From Paludibacteraceae bacterium (GTDB lineage: Bacteria; Bacteroidota; Bacteroidia; Bacteroidales; Paludibacteraceae): a DNA stretch of 64,000 bases. Shown here piece by piece: positions 8,516-19,077 of this stretch. The stretch spans positions 109,108 to 173,107 of the forward strand of contig JAKSKR010000001.1 in NCBI GenBank assembly GCA_024401645.1, written 5' to 3'. The notes under the pieces are model-generated. The model did no database searches. It had not been told where the DNA came from and saw nothing but the letters and a program-made list of their open reading frames with translations. Positions within the stretch are counted from its first letter, which is position 1. Each line of letters starts with the position of its first letter. The position numbers were made by a program, and so were the translations under genes.

Positions 8516-11500
8516 ATGAAAACAAATAAGCTTTTTAAATGGGTTGTTACGGCTGCTCTGGCGTTGACAGGGCTGTCGGGCAGTGCCTATGCACAGGGTA
8601 CACTACCTTTGGTTTCTGGTACCAACTTCGAGGTCGAAGGTGCGGGGAAGAATTATTACAAGTCAGTGGATGAAGTTACCGGTTGGTTGGGTATTATACG
8701 ACCAACTATGGGTATCGGTGATTTTAAACTAGTGGATACAACTAATTCCGATGGCCTTTTGTCGCATTTCTTGTCAGAAGATAAATTCTATGGTATTAAT
8801 AATAGTTCCATTAGATTGGATTCTCTCCGTTTGAAAGAAGACGATGGTTGGGGTATGGTTGTGTCTGGAGGCGATAAAGGAATTCAATATGGTGGCGCTA
8901 CTATTTTGAATTTTTCTGTTGGTGGCTTACAACCTGGAAGTGCGTATCGTGTGGAAATAGATTATGAATCTCCTTTGATTGCAGATTATGCAAAAACAAG
9001 TTCAGATCTTAATAAAGACAAAGATGCAAAAGGCAAAACGAGGACTACAAGGAGACAAACTGATGAAATTGGAGGTTTATTAGCAAATGTCAATTGTACT
9101 GCTACAAACTGGAAGGCTGGTGAAAAGTTATCAACTTCGTCTACGGGAGGTCAAACATTGACCTTAACGTCGAGTAATGATCAAACTACAGGACCAATTG
9201 GATCTGATGGTAGGTTGTCCTTGAAGATTGGTGTTAATTCAATTACAGCTCATAGTGCAATTAAAATAACGGCAATCCGTGTTTATGCTCAAGTTGCTGC
9301 CAAGATTGTTGGACCTAATCCTCCAGAAGTGTGTGCAGGTGGTGAAGAAGTTCGTTTAGCTGTTGACCAAGATTATGTGGGGGTAAGTTATAAGTGGCTT
9401 GTTGACGGCAGTCCTGCGTCAGGTGATAATGTGGGTTCTGCTTATTTACACAAATCGGTACTAGAATTCCCTAATAAAAACACTACTTCTATAAGTCATA
9501 CATATACATATCAGGTTATAAAAGATGGAAAAGTATTGTTAACTTCTGATCCTTTTGTACTCACTGATATTCTTTGCTGTATGGAAGGTGGAAAACCAAC
9601 TTCACGTCGTTTGATTTGGCAAGACGACTTTGGTACATTCACATCCCCAACTTCTTATTGGAATTGGGATTATTCCAATCCAGATGAACCTAAGAAGGTT
9701 ACTGGTACTACAACTTTAGCCAACCGATACGAATACTGTAGAACAGACGATATTCCTGGTGCTGAATGTTCTCTTATTGGTTATAGTAGTACCTATGGAC
9801 AAGTATTTGGTGAGGGTAAGTACACATATATTGCAAAAATTGGTCGTGTTAATGGTAATTTTACCGATAATGCTGGTATTGGTTGGGTATGTCAAACTGG
9901 TGATGGACAATATCCAGACGAAGTTGGTTTAGAGTTTTTCCCTGACCACACATATCCTGATGGTAGTGCTGCCGGTGCTTGCTTGATGCTGAACTGTGGT
10001 AACAATGCTGGTGAAACTATTTACAAGAGAACTATTCCGAATTTGTGTGAAAAAACCGTTACGGTAAAATGTTATATTAATACATTTTCAAAATCAGGTA
10101 ATCCTGTATCAATACAGGTTAAAGTTACAGATGTAGCGAGTGGTAATTTTAAGCTTTCAGATCCTGTAACTAAATATTCAAACAAGGGACGTGCGTGGGT
10201 TCCTGTTCAGGCTACTATTGATTTGACAGGTACTGAAATGGAGTTTGAAATTATTTCATTTGTTGGTGTAGGTTCGCCTCATGACCCATTAACAACTGGT
10301 CCTGGCCCCGATAATAAACCTAAAGAGCAATGTGATTATAATGAATTGGGTAATGACTTGTTGTTAGACGACATCCAGATTTGGGGATGTTCTGCTCCTC
10401 CTGTTGATTTGTTCTTTAATCATTTAGAAGTTGAAAATGAAACCTGTAAGGGTGATACAACAGAATTGCATGTTAATGTAACACAAGCTATAACAACCTA
10501 TTATGGTTCTGAATCTCCTTATTTCATTTATCAGTATTCTACTACTCCTACAGATAAAGACTCTTGGAAAAATTTGAATGAGGCTCCGACCAATGAAGTT
10601 ATCTACAAGGATTTGTCTGACCTTATAAAGGCATTAGACCTTAAGACTGATGATGAGGTTTATTTCAGAGTTGTTATGGGAACAGAAACCTCTTTGAATA
10701 AAGCTTTGAGTGATAATGAAGTATTCAATCCTAATAAGGTTTGTTCTGACTATGTTGTTTCTGATCCCGAGAACGTGATTAAGTTGACAATTAAGTGTGC
10801 TGACTGTACGGATCCTAACGACATAAAACTTACCGCCAAGGTTGATGCTGAAGCAGCAAAGCCAGCTCCTGCGGTAATTAAACTTTGTCAAGGTCAAAGT
10901 GTAACTTTGTCAACTAACGATTTAAAACCAGAAAAGCCTGAAGACATTAAGTCTGAAGATTTCAAGGGCTTCACAGTTAAATGGTATAAAGATGAAGTCT
11001 TACAAGACGAATTGACAGAAACACCTGTTACAAAAACTACTAACACCATTACTTATTCTGAAACAGATGAACCTGGTAAGTATGTATGGAAAGTTGTCGC
11101 AACCGATCCGTTCCCAGGTGCAACTTGTGAAAAGGAAGCAGAAATTACTGTTGAGTTCCTTGAAAAACCAACAGTTGAAAACCTCGCATTTGAATTCTGT
11201 GAAAAGGAACCGGATGCAACTGATAAACTTCCTACGGCTAAAACAGGTGAAACTTATTCTTATTTTGCATCTGAGGAAGACGCAACTGCTGGAACCCCAG
11301 ATGTTACAATTGGCGATTTCAAAACATTGGCAGTAGATGAGTATAATTATTTCTACACATTAACTGATGCAAATAAGTGCGTAAGCGATCCTGCAAAAGT
11401 TGATATTACTGTTCGTGAAGTTCCCGTTTTCGAGGTCCCTGCTATCACGCCTCCTTCTTTCTGTGCTGGACAGTATGATGCAGATGGTGATGGTGAACCA

Positions 11501-14500
11501 GATGAAAATTATGAGTTGATGGTAAATGACCCTGACGAAAAGTATGATATTACTTGGACTCCAGTTTCAGAGGGCGCGTCTACTAAAGTGAACTCTATGA
11601 AGGGTAATATTTCTGCTTTCAAGTTTAAATATGTTGTATCTGCAACTTACGGCGACTTGGTTTGTAAGGCAAAAGAACAAGATTATTCCGTTAAGGTTGA
11701 CCCTGCTGTTGTCATTGAAAAACTAGCAACTAGAACTGACGAATGTGACTTGTATGTTCTTGATGTGGTTATTGACCCAGCTGACGCTGACAAAAAATGG
11801 ACCGGTGAAGGATTTGATGTTGACGATTCATTCGCTGAAAAGTGGGTAAAAGCGTTTGTAACTGGTAAGATTACTTTGGAAGCTTCTAAAGAAGGTTATT
11901 GCCCTGTAAGTAAGGATTTGGAAGTGAAAACAAAAAAGAGCCCTATAGTAATTACAGCTAATCCTGTAACAATGGTTAAGATGTTACAGTACAAATCACC
12001 TAAGACTTTGAAGGAAGCTTGTAGTGGCTTGTCTCCTGACTTGGCAGCAGATGATGCCAACTTGGCGAGCGATTTGGAACTTGTATATACTCAGTCTCCA
12101 TTGAAAACTGAGGCTACTAAGGATGAAGCAAAGGCTTTAACTTATTCTGCAACAGAACCTAAACCACAGGCAACGCCTGATGGTCAGGAAGGTAAGTTTA
12201 ATGCTGATAAGGAAGTTCAATACTATTACATTAGAGTTCACAACAAAGAAACTGATTGTTATAGTGACCCTATCTTAGTTGTGGTTACATTCTATGGTGC
12301 TCCTATTCCAGAAGCTGATAACTCATATTTCTGTAAGGGCGTTGAAACTACCATGACCTTAGATAAGTTTGTTCGAGCAACAAAGGCTTCTGAACAAGAC
12401 GAAACCATCTATACTCTTCACGTTTACAATGAGGACAAAACTACCGAGTTAACTGGTGCTGATTTAGCAATTAACACAGATAATGAAGGTGTGACTCAAT
12501 ATTGGGCTACACAGAGTAGTGTTGTAGAAGGTGAGTACTCTGAAAGTGAAGCTGTTCCATTTGCAGTTACAGTATATGGTGTTGACGCTCCTACTATTGA
12601 TCAATCACAGTCTCATTATGTTAGAGAGGATAGTAAGGATAAACTTTACTATTGTTTGAATGACGATGATGTTTCTGTGATGAAGGCTATTGAGAATATA
12701 GATGAGTCTAATTCTTTGTATTCTTCTGGTATGGAGTGGTCGAAAGGCTCACAACTTGATGATAATACAAGGGGTGACGCTACAATGACACCTTCAGTTG
12801 ATGCTGTTGGTGAAACCGATTACTTTGTTCGCCAATATTATAAGATAACAGCTGAAGGGTTCGAGGCGGTATGTGTCAGCAAGTCTACTCCTTTGACTGT
12901 CGTTGTTGAAAAGACAGAAAAGCCTGGTGTAACAGACGTTACTTACTTGTATAGCGATTATAAAGAAAAGACTCAAATGAATTCATTGCTAGAGCAGGAA
13001 GCTAATCTTATTACCGATGCTGATAAGAATGATTTCATTTATGAATACGCAGAACTTAATGATGCTGGAGATCTTTCTTCTGCAACAAGTTGGGATGCTA
13101 CCGTGCCGGTTCCTGATAAGATTGATCCAAATGGTGCATCTGTGACTAAGTATTATGCGGTTCGTAAGACTGCAAAATCTGGAGCAAAATGTACAAGTGA
13201 GTCTTCTTTGATTACAGTTACGTTTAGCGACTCTCCAATGCCGAAGGTAAAAGCTATTCAGCTTTGTGAAGGTCAAACTATACCTTCTTTATATCCTTCT
13301 GATTTTGTAAAAATTGGCGAGGGTATAAATGGTTATAATAAGTTCGATTTGCTTTGGATTGATGGTGAAACTTTCAACGGTACACCAAAAGCTGCTGATT
13401 TCGAAGGCGTAACTCCAAACAATACTCCTACATCTTTAGGTGTTGCCAAAGTGAAGGATGTTGGTCAGACTGCAGAATATGTATATTATATTGCACAGAA
13501 GGACCAGAATGAGCCTTATGCAATTGGGGCGCCTAGCAAGTTGGTTATTACTGTTTATCCAAATCCAGTTTTGGTTACAGAAGAAATTGAACCTGTATGC
13601 GAATCTAAAGTCGATTTGGCTAATGGTGTAACTTCTGTTAATAGTGTTTCTTCTACTGAAAAACATTACTACCAGACAAAGGATGATTTCAATTCTGAAA
13701 TCCTTGATGGTAAGGCTTCGGAAACTGGTTCTTACTATGTTGTTGGTTGGATGTTGAATCCTGGTGATAACCCTATTACAGGTAGTGAATACTGTAGATC
13801 TAGCTTTGAAGAGATTAAGGTTACAGTTGATGAACTCGAAATTACCAGGGCTAACGACTCTATTACCTGTCCTGATACAAAGGGTTACCTTACTGCTGCT
13901 ATCGAGACTAACGTGTCTAAGGCAAAGTTCGAATGGTCTGCACAGAATGGTACTAGTGGCACTCAAACCGATAATGATGTTCTTGATGGTAAGAGCAAGT
14001 TTGAGTCTAAGGCATTGCCTGGCATTGCCAACGATGTTTACTTGTTTGACTTGAAGGTGACTGCTGGATCATGTTCAGAGTCGAAGTCCGGTATTAAGAT
14101 TACCTTGGGCGATGGACCTGTTGAAGGTACTTTGACATTGGCCGAGACCAACAATACCATGTCTGGTAAAGCTTACAGCGACAATTCTCGCGACGTGACT
14201 TCCGATCCGTTCTTTATGTGTGGCGATGGCGTTTCTGCTACTGCTGACTTTAAAAAGGATGAAAATTCTGAATTCAAGTGGGTTGACGTTGATGATAATC
14301 CTGTAAGTGCTAGCGCAATTACTAAACCTGGCGTTTACTACGTTAAGTACTCTAATAAGTGTGCTACTTCTGTTAAGTTCGAAATTAAGGATGCTTCTAT
14401 CAAGGACAATATGTTCACTATTTCTAGCAAAACTTTGAAGGCTGACGAAAATAGTGCTGAACAGTTGTCTATTTGTGAAAAGGAACCGCTCGACTTCAAC

Positions 14501-16243
14501 TTGAAGTACACTACAACTAAGAGTGATGAGTTCTCTATTGTTTGGACAAAGAATGGTGCATCTACCGAAGATGTGAAAAACGACAAGGGCTCTATTGCTT
14601 ATTCTAAACCTGAAAATAGTGGCGAATATAAATACGTCATTACTAACAAGGGTTGCTCTGTAGATGGTAAGGTTAGTGTACAGGTTAAGCCGTACATTAA
14701 GTTTACTCCTGAAAACGACTTCTTCATTGCACGTCGTGATAGCGAACTCGTTATCAACATCGACATGGAAGTGCCTACTACAACTCCTGACGTTGAATGG
14801 TTGAGCGAAAACAAGGGCTCTGTAGTTTCAACCGACGAAGATTATACTTATAAGGTTAAAGCTACCGATGTCTTTAAGGTTCACATGTCTGGCAATGACT
14901 TCTGTCCTGCCGATACAACAATTAGGGTTGTTATGGATGGTAGACTTACTGCTGAAACCCAGTTGGATGAGAAGATGTGTAAGGACGATAAGGCGTACTT
15001 GATAATTGACACAACTGGTACAGGAGACTTGTATTACAAAAACTTGTACAGTGTTGTAGTTTATGAAACCGTTGGCGATGTTACACGTGAACTTAGCGAC
15101 TCAAAGAGAAAGGTAGATACACAAACTGGTATTATCTCTTACGAGGTTTCGCCACGTGCTTCAGCTACTTACCTTACCAAGATTACTTATCGTGAAGGTG
15201 AGGGCGTTGATGAACAGGTGTTCACTGTTGACAACGAAATTGAAATCTTGCAACCTGCATCGTGGACCTACTCTCCTGACTATGCTGTTTGTGCTGGTGA
15301 TGAGTTACAAGTTGACTTGACTAACATTAAGCCTGTTGGTGCAGTAACCATTGAATGGGATGCAAATGCCGACATTACTTCAACTGCCGATTCAAGTGTT
15401 GTGGTTGCTCCTGTTTACGATGAGGTTAAGGCTAAGAACCATAAGGTAACCAAGCGTTATGCATTCACTGTTAAACGTGAAGGTTGTGTTGACCGACGCG
15501 ACTCAGTTCCTGTTAAGGTTTGGGAACCTATTGTAGGTTCAATGAACGATACCATTATTTGTGAAGGCTTTGGCGTTCGCTTGAATGCGACTAACTACCA
15601 GGCTAACACTTATGAATGGACAACAGCTAGGGAAGCTACTCCTATAGCAAAGACTGCTACTGCTTACATTGAACCTGAAGTGACTGCTTTCTACGTGGTT
15701 CACATGACTCGTGGCGTTTGTGAACTTGACGATTCATTGCAAGTTCAGGTTAACTCTAAACCAGTCTTCCAGGGTGTTGATAGTACCGGTATTCACCAGT
15801 TGACCGTGGCTGTTGAAGCTATGTCTGGTACTTCTCCATTTGAGTACCGTGTTGACAATGGCGAATGGGTATCTGATAACATTCTCGACAGCGTGGCTTA
15901 TCATCACCACGTCATTTATGTGAAGGATGCTGCAGGCTGTTTGGATACTACCGAATACTATTTGAACCCACCTATCATTACTATTCCAATTTGGTTCTCA
16001 CCTAATGGTGACCAGACTGCCGATCGTTGGGAAGTTCCTAGCATCAGCGAAACTTATCCTTCTGCTGAAATTAAGATCTTCGACCGTTGGGGTAAGCTCT
16101 TGGTTCGCTACAATGGTTCTGACCCAGGATGGGATGGTAAGTACAATGGTCAAGACATGCCTTCTACCGACTACTGGTACGAAATTCATGTGCGTGAAAT
16201 TGATAAGACCTACACTGGTCACTTCACGTTGTTGAGACGATAA
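8516..16243 (+). CDS. Giant T9SS type B-sorted surface protein with Ig-like repeats
   Basis: 2575 residues from the ATG at 8516 (MKTNKLFKWVVTAALALTGL...), with a signal peptide ending near SAYAQ. The body is a long series of beta-rich Ig/PKD-like modules with regularly spaced single cysteines and repeated phrases such as VCAGGEEV, LCQGQSV, FCEKEP, FCKGVE, LCEGQT and ICEKEP, each marking the start of a module. The last 85 residues (IWFSPNGDQTADRWEVPSI to the end) are a gliding-motility-associated C-terminal domain (CHU_C, type B sorting signal). Known: such proteins (SprB is the best studied) are exported by the T9SS and anchored at the surface. Likely adhesin; the ligand is unknown. Lower GC in the first two thirds than in the C-terminal third. 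Probably co-transcribed with the PorP/SprF gene. Confidence 0.9.
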   Translation: MKTNKLFKWVVTAALALTGLSGSAYAQGTLPLVSGTNFEVEGAGKNYYKSVDEVTGWLGIIRPTMGIGDFKLVDTTNSDGLLSHFLSEDKFYGINNSSIRLDSLRLKEDDGWGMVVSGGDKGIQYGGATILNFSVGGLQPGSAYRVEIDYESPLIADYAKTSSDLNKDKDAKGKTRTTRRQTDEIGGLLANVNCTATNWKAGEKLSTSSTGGQTLTLTSSNDQTTGPIGSDGRLSLKIGVNSITAHSAIKITAIRVYAQVAAKIVGPNPPEVCAGGEEVRLAVDQDYVGVSYKWLVDGSPASGDNVGSAYLHKSVLEFPNKNTTSISHTYTYQVIKDGKVLLTSDPFVLTDILCCMEGGKPTSRRLIWQDDFGTFTSPTSYWNWDYSNPDEPKKVTGTTTLANRYEYCRTDDIPGAECSLIGYSSTYGQVFGEGKYTYIAKIGRVNGNFTDNAGIGWVCQTGDGQYPDEVGLEFFPDHTYPDGSAAGACLMLNCGNNAGETIYKRTIPNLCEKTVTVKCYINTFSKSGNPVSIQVKVTDVASGNFKLSDPVTKYSNKGRAWVPVQATIDLTGTEMEFEIISFVGVGSPHDPLTTGPGPDNKPKEQCDYNELGNDLLLDDIQIWGCSAPPVDLFFNHLEVENETCKGDTTELHVNVTQAITTYYGSESPYFIYQYSTTPTDKDSWKNLNEAPTNEVIYKDLSDLIKALDLKTDDEVYFRVVMGTETSLNKALSDNEVFNPNKVCSDYVVSDPENVIKLTIKCADCTDPNDIKLTAKVDAEAAKPAPAVIKLCQGQSVTLSTNDLKPEKPEDIKSEDFKGFTVKWYKDEVLQDELTETPVTKTTNTITYSETDEPGKYVWKVVATDPFPGATCEKEAEITVEFLEKPTVENLAFEFCEKEPDATDKLPTAKTGETYSYFASEEDATAGTPDVTIGDFKTLAVDEYNYFYTLTDANKCVSDPAKVDITVREVPVFEVPAITPPSFCAGQYDADGDGEPDENYELMVNDPDEKYDITWTPVSEGASTKVNSMKGNISAFKFKYVVSATYGDLVCKAKEQDYSVKVDPAVVIEKLATRTDECDLYVLDVVIDPADADKKWTGEGFDVDDSFAEKWVKAFVTGKITLEASKEGYCPVSKDLEVKTKKSPIVITANPVTMVKMLQYKSPKTLKEACSGLSPDLAADDANLASDLELVYTQSPLKTEATKDEAKALTYSATEPKPQATPDGQEGKFNADKEVQYYYIRVHNKETDCYSDPILVVVTFYGAPIPEADNSYFCKGVETTMTLDKFVRATKASEQDETIYTLHVYNEDKTTELTGADLAINTDNEGVTQYWATQSSVVEGEYSESEAVPFAVTVYGVDAPTIDQSQSHYVREDSKDKLYYCLNDDDVSVMKAIENIDESNSLYSSGMEWSKGSQLDDNTRGDATMTPSVDAVGETDYFVRQYYKITAEGFEAVCVSKSTPLTVVVEKTEKPGVTDVTYLYSDYKEKTQMNSLLEQEANLITDADKNDFIYEYAELNDAGDLSSATSWDATVPVPDKIDPNGASVTKYYAVRKTAKSGAKCTSESSLITVTFSDSPMPKVKAIQLCEGQTIPSLYPSDFVKIGEGINGYNKFDLLWIDGETFNGTPKAADFEGVTPNNTPTSLGVAKVKDVGQTAEYVYYIAQKDQNEPYAIGAPSKLVITVYPNPVLVTEEIEPVCESKVDLANGVTSVNSVSSTEKHYYQTKDDFNSEILDGKASETGSYYVVGWMLNPGDNPITGSEYCRSSFEEIKVTVDELEITRANDSITCPDTKGYLTAAIETNVSKAKFEWSAQNGTSGTQTDNDVLDGKSKFESKALPGIANDVYLFDLKVTAGSCSESKSGIKITLGDGPVEGTLTLAETNNTMSGKAYSDNSRDVTSDPFFMCGDGVSATADFKKDENSEFKWVDVDDNPVSASAITKPGVYYVKYSNKCATSVKFEIKDASIKDNMFTISSKTLKADENSAEQLSICEKEPLDFNLKYTTTKSDEFSIVWTKNGASTEDVKNDKGSIAYSKPENSGEYKYVITNKGCSVDGKVSVQVKPYIKFTPENDFFIARRDSELVINIDMEVPTTTPDVEWLSENKGSVVSTDEDYTYKVKATDVFKVHMSGNDFCPADTTIRVVMDGRLTAETQLDEKMCKDDKAYLIIDTTGTGDLYYKNLYSVVVYETVGDVTRELSDSKRKVDTQTGIISYEVSPRASATYLTKITYREGEGVDEQVFTVDNEIEILQPASWTYSPDYAVCAGDELQVDLTNIKPVGAVTIEWDANADITSTADSSVVVAPVYDEVKAKNHKVTKRYAFTVKREGCVDRRDSVPVKVWEPIVGSMNDTIICEGFGVRLNATNYQANTYEWTTAREATPIAKTATAYIEPEVTAFYVVHMTRGVCELDDSLQVQVNSKPVFQGVDSTGIHQLTVAVEAMSGTSPFEYRVDNGEWVSDNILDSVAYHHHVIYVKDAAGCLDTTEYYLNPPIITIPIWFSPNGDQTADRWEVPSISETYPSAEIKIFDRWGKLLVRYNGSDPGWDGKYNGQDMPSTDYWYEIHVREIDKTYTGHFTLLRR

Positions 16244-16266
16244 AACAATCATCTCCTTATAAATTG

Positions 16267-16299
16267 AAGGAGCTGCCCAATAGGGTGGCTCCTTTTTTT
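16267..16299 (+). terminator. Terminator of the PorP/adhesin operon
   Basis: Stem AGGAGC/GCTCCT extended by a CCC/GGG pairing, then seven T, 24 bases after the adhesin stop. Confidence 0.85.
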
Positions 16300-16461
16300 A
16301 TACATTATTTAACTATGCTAGTCCTTAATTTGCTCTTAATTATGATTAACTTTACAAGAATGGGTAATATTTGCCAATTTATGTGGCTTTACCCCCCTTA
16401 TATATGCCTACCATATGTGTGGGCCCCTACTAACATAGAATAAAAGAAAAAATGATATATA

Positions 16462-18216
16462 ATGACAAACAAGTGGGTTTCCAATCCTCTGACGGATGAA
16501 CAAGAAAAACAGAAAGAAGCCCTAGCCAAAGAGTTAGGCTTCAGCCCTGTGCTTTGTCAGCTGCTGATTGAGCGTGGGGTTACGGACGCGGAAAGCGCCC
16601 GACATTTCTTTCGTCCCCAGTTGAGCGACTTGCACGATCCTTTCCTTATGAACGACATGGGAAAGGCGGTTGAGCGCATTAACAAGGCAATGGGACAGAA
16701 GGAAAAGATTTTGGTGTATGGCGACTACGATGTTGATGGCATAACTGCTGTTGCATTGGTCTACAAGTTCCTTCGGAGCTTCTATTCGCGTGTGGCTTTC
16801 CATATACCAGACCGCGATACCGAAGGTTATGGTATCTCGAAGAAACGTATTGACTGGGCTGCTGAAAACGAGATTAAGCTCATCATTATTCTCGACTATG
16901 GCATCAAGTCGTTCGACGAGGTCTCTTATGCAAAGGAGAAGGGCATCGATGTCATCATCTGCGACCACCATACTCCCGACAAGAGTGGAAGCTTGCCCGA
17001 TGCTGTGGCAACCCTTAACCCTAAACGTTACGACTCGACTTACCCCGATAGCAACCTTGCTGCATGTGGCGTAGGTTTCAAACTGATGCAGGCCTTTGCA
17101 CAACGCAACGGCATTCCGTTTGAACAGCTCATCCCAATGCTCGACTTTGTGGTGGTAAGTATTGCAGCCGACATTGTTCCTATTATTGGCGAAAACAGGG
17201 TTTTGGCTTACTATGGCTTGAAGCAGTTGAACAGCAATCCTAACCTCGGTTTAAAGAGTATTATTGATGTTTGTGGACTGACCGATAAGGAAATCAACAT
17301 CAGCGATATTGTCTTTAAGATTGGACCTCGCTTAAATGCCTCTGGCCGTGTTCAGAGCGCTAGCGAGTCGGTTGAACTACTCATCTGCAACGACCTTACC
17401 CTTGCCAAGGAAAAGAGTGATGCCATTAATCACTATAACCAAACCCGTAAGGATTTGGACAAGAGCATCACCGACGAGGCCTTTGCCCGCCTTGAGGAAC
17501 ACACCAAGGAAATGGCACAGAGCAAGTCCATCGTTATTTACGATGCTAACTGGCACAAGGGTGTTATTGGTATTGTTGCGTCTAGGCTTACCGAACTCTA
17601 TTACAAGCCAACCATCGTGCTGACGAAGACGAAGGATTTCTCTACCGGCCAAGATTTTATTACCGGTTCGGGCAGAACAGTTCAAGGCTTTGATATCTAC
17701 AAGGGCATTGAGTCGTGTAGCGATCTTTTGCGCGACTTTGGTGGACACATGTATGCTGTTGGCCTCTCAATAGAAAATGAGGGCGATATTAGCGAGTTTA
17801 AGGAACGTTTCGAGCAATATGTAAGCGAGAATATCCTTCCAAGCCAATTGCAGCCACAAATCAATGTAGATGCCTATATCGACTTCAAGGATATTACACC
17901 TAAATTCTTCCGCTTGCTAAAACAGTTCAGCCCATTTGGTCCTGAAAATCCAAAACCGGTATTCGTTACCAAACGCGTCTTCGACTATGGTACCAGCCGT
18001 GTAGTGGGTAAGGTGCAGGAACACTTGAAACTCGAACTCATCGATTCGAATTCAGAATGCATTATGAACGGTATTGCTTTCGGTCAGAGCGATTTCTATG
18101 AGTACATCCGTAATCTTAATCCGGTTGACATTTGTTATACCATTGAGGAAAACGGATTCAACGGAAATAGCAATACGCAACTCCGCATCATCGATATTCG
18201 TAAGTGCGACGAATAA
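16462..18216 (+). CDS. recJ: Single-stranded-DNA-specific exonuclease RecJ
   Basis: 5'-3' exonuclease acting on single-stranded DNA in recombination and mismatch repair; DHH phosphoesterase superfamily. Seen: 584 residues, normal length; GDYDVDG (87-93), LDYG (144-147), DHH (168-170) and GPRLNASGR later in the catalytic domain, which supply the metal ligands; a DHHA1-type domain with the GSGRT block follows, then an OB-like C-terminal part. Its own promoter lies somewhere in the 218-bp upstream gap, which also holds an imperfect hairpin (about 16388-16423). Confidence 0.96.
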   Translation: MTNKWVSNPLTDEQEKQKEALAKELGFSPVLCQLLIERGVTDAESARHFFRPQLSDLHDPFLMNDMGKAVERINKAMGQKEKILVYGDYDVDGITAVALVYKFLRSFYSRVAFHIPDRDTEGYGISKKRIDWAAENEIKLIIILDYGIKSFDEVSYAKEKGIDVIICDHHTPDKSGSLPDAVATLNPKRYDSTYPDSNLAACGVGFKLMQAFAQRNGIPFEQLIPMLDFVVVSIAADIVPIIGENRVLAYYGLKQLNSNPNLGLKSIIDVCGLTDKEINISDIVFKIGPRLNASGRVQSASESVELLICNDLTLAKEKSDAINHYNQTRKDLDKSITDEAFARLEEHTKEMAQSKSIVIYDANWHKGVIGIVASRLTELYYKPTIVLTKTKDFSTGQDFITGSGRTVQGFDIYKGIESCSDLLRDFGGHMYAVGLSIENEGDISEFKERFEQYVSENILPSQLQPQINVDAYIDFKDITPKFFRLLKQFSPFGPENPKPVFVTKRVFDYGTSRVVGKVQEHLKLELIDSNSECIMNGIAFGQSDFYEYIRNLNPVDICYTIEENGFNGNSNTQLRIIDIRKCDE

Positions 18217-18248
18217 GATTTGCCTCGATACGATTATTAACATAGAAA

Positions 18249-18284
18249 AATCGGAACCGCGAAATGTGGTTCCGATTTTTTTTA
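18249..18284. terminator. Bidirectional terminator between recJ and mazG
   Basis: 10-bp perfect stem AATCGGAACC/GGTTCCGATT with a 9-base loop, T-run on the plus side and A-run on the left, so it can serve both recJ (plus) and the converging lysC-mazG operon (minus). Confidence 0.85.
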
Positions 18285-18303
18285 TGCTTTTATGTCACAG
18301 CCT

Positions 18304-19074
18304 TTATTCGTCTGTCTTCTCCCAAATCTTCTTTAGCTCACCTTCTGGAACGTCTTTAATATCTCTGCCGCTTTCTTTAACGGCTTGTTCCAGTTGGTTG
18401 AAGTGGTTGGTGAATTTGCCACATTCGGCCTCAAGGGCAGTTTCTGGGTTAGCCTTGCTTAAACGGGTAGCGCCAATCATGTCGAACAAGAGCTTGCCCC
18501 ATTCGGTTTCGGCAGAAGGATTCTTATCTTCAGTTTCCGCCACGTCAAGCGCCTGCAGACGTTCAATCATCGAACTAATCAGTTCGTGGCGTGTGGCTCG
18601 TTTAAAGCCAACGCTTTTAGCCTTGTCTTGTATGCGGTAGGCTTTAATGAGGGAAGGCAGGTGTTGTGGCACGCCGCCCAAAACAGTCTTGTTTCCATTC
18701 TTTTCCTTCTGCTTCAGTTGTTCCCACGTTAGGTGCTTTTCTGCCTCGGTTTGTCCGTAAACGTGCGGATGCCTGTATATAAGTTTGTCGGAAAGTGCGT
18801 TTATGGCATCGGCCAGGTCAAACTTGTCGTCTTCGCGGGCAAAGATGCTATAGAATACCAGTTGAAGGAAAACGTCTCCAATCTCTTTCTTAATCTCGTT
18901 GGTGTCGTTACGTTCAATGGCATCGACCAACTCAAACATTTCCTCAATGGAGTTAGGACGGATAGAAGTCCAACTTTGTTCCTTATCCCATGGGCATTTC
19001 TCCCGAAGGGTATCCATCACCTCCAAAAGCCTGTTAAGGGCATCGGCATGTTTTTGTTTGTCTATTGGCAACAT
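18304..19074 (-). CDS. mazG: Nucleoside triphosphate pyrophosphohydrolase MazG
   Basis: Hydrolyses nucleoside triphosphates to the monophosphate and pyrophosphate, a house-cleaning activity. Seen: 256 residues, close to the two-domain E. coli type; the metal-binding helices EEMFELVDAIE (about 44-54) and EIGDVFLQLVFY (about 66-77) carry the ExxE...ExxD pattern, and a second weaker MazG fold follows. The start is three bases after the end of the glycosyltransferase gene, so it is the last gene of the lysC operon. No link to a MazEF toxin pair is seen. Confidence 0.93.
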   Translation of the reverse strand: MLPIDKQKHADALNRLLEVMDTLREKCPWDKEQSWTSIRPNSIEEMFELVDAIERNDTNEIKKEIGDVFLQLVFYSIFAREDDKFDLADAINALSDKLIYRHPHVYGQTEAEKHLTWEQLKQKEKNGNKTVLGGVPQHLPSLIKAYRIQDKAKSVGFKRATRHELISSMIERLQALDVAETEDKNPSAETEWGKLLFDMIGATRLSKANPETALEAECGKFTNHFNQLEQAVKESGRDIKDVPEGELKKIWEKTDE

Positions 19075-19077
19075 GGC

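Noticed and set aside
13436..13966. A 176-codon frame antisense to the giant adhesin
   Set aside because: Shadow of the adhesin frame with an odd, Asn/Ile/Arg-rich composition; no promoter or ribosome site.
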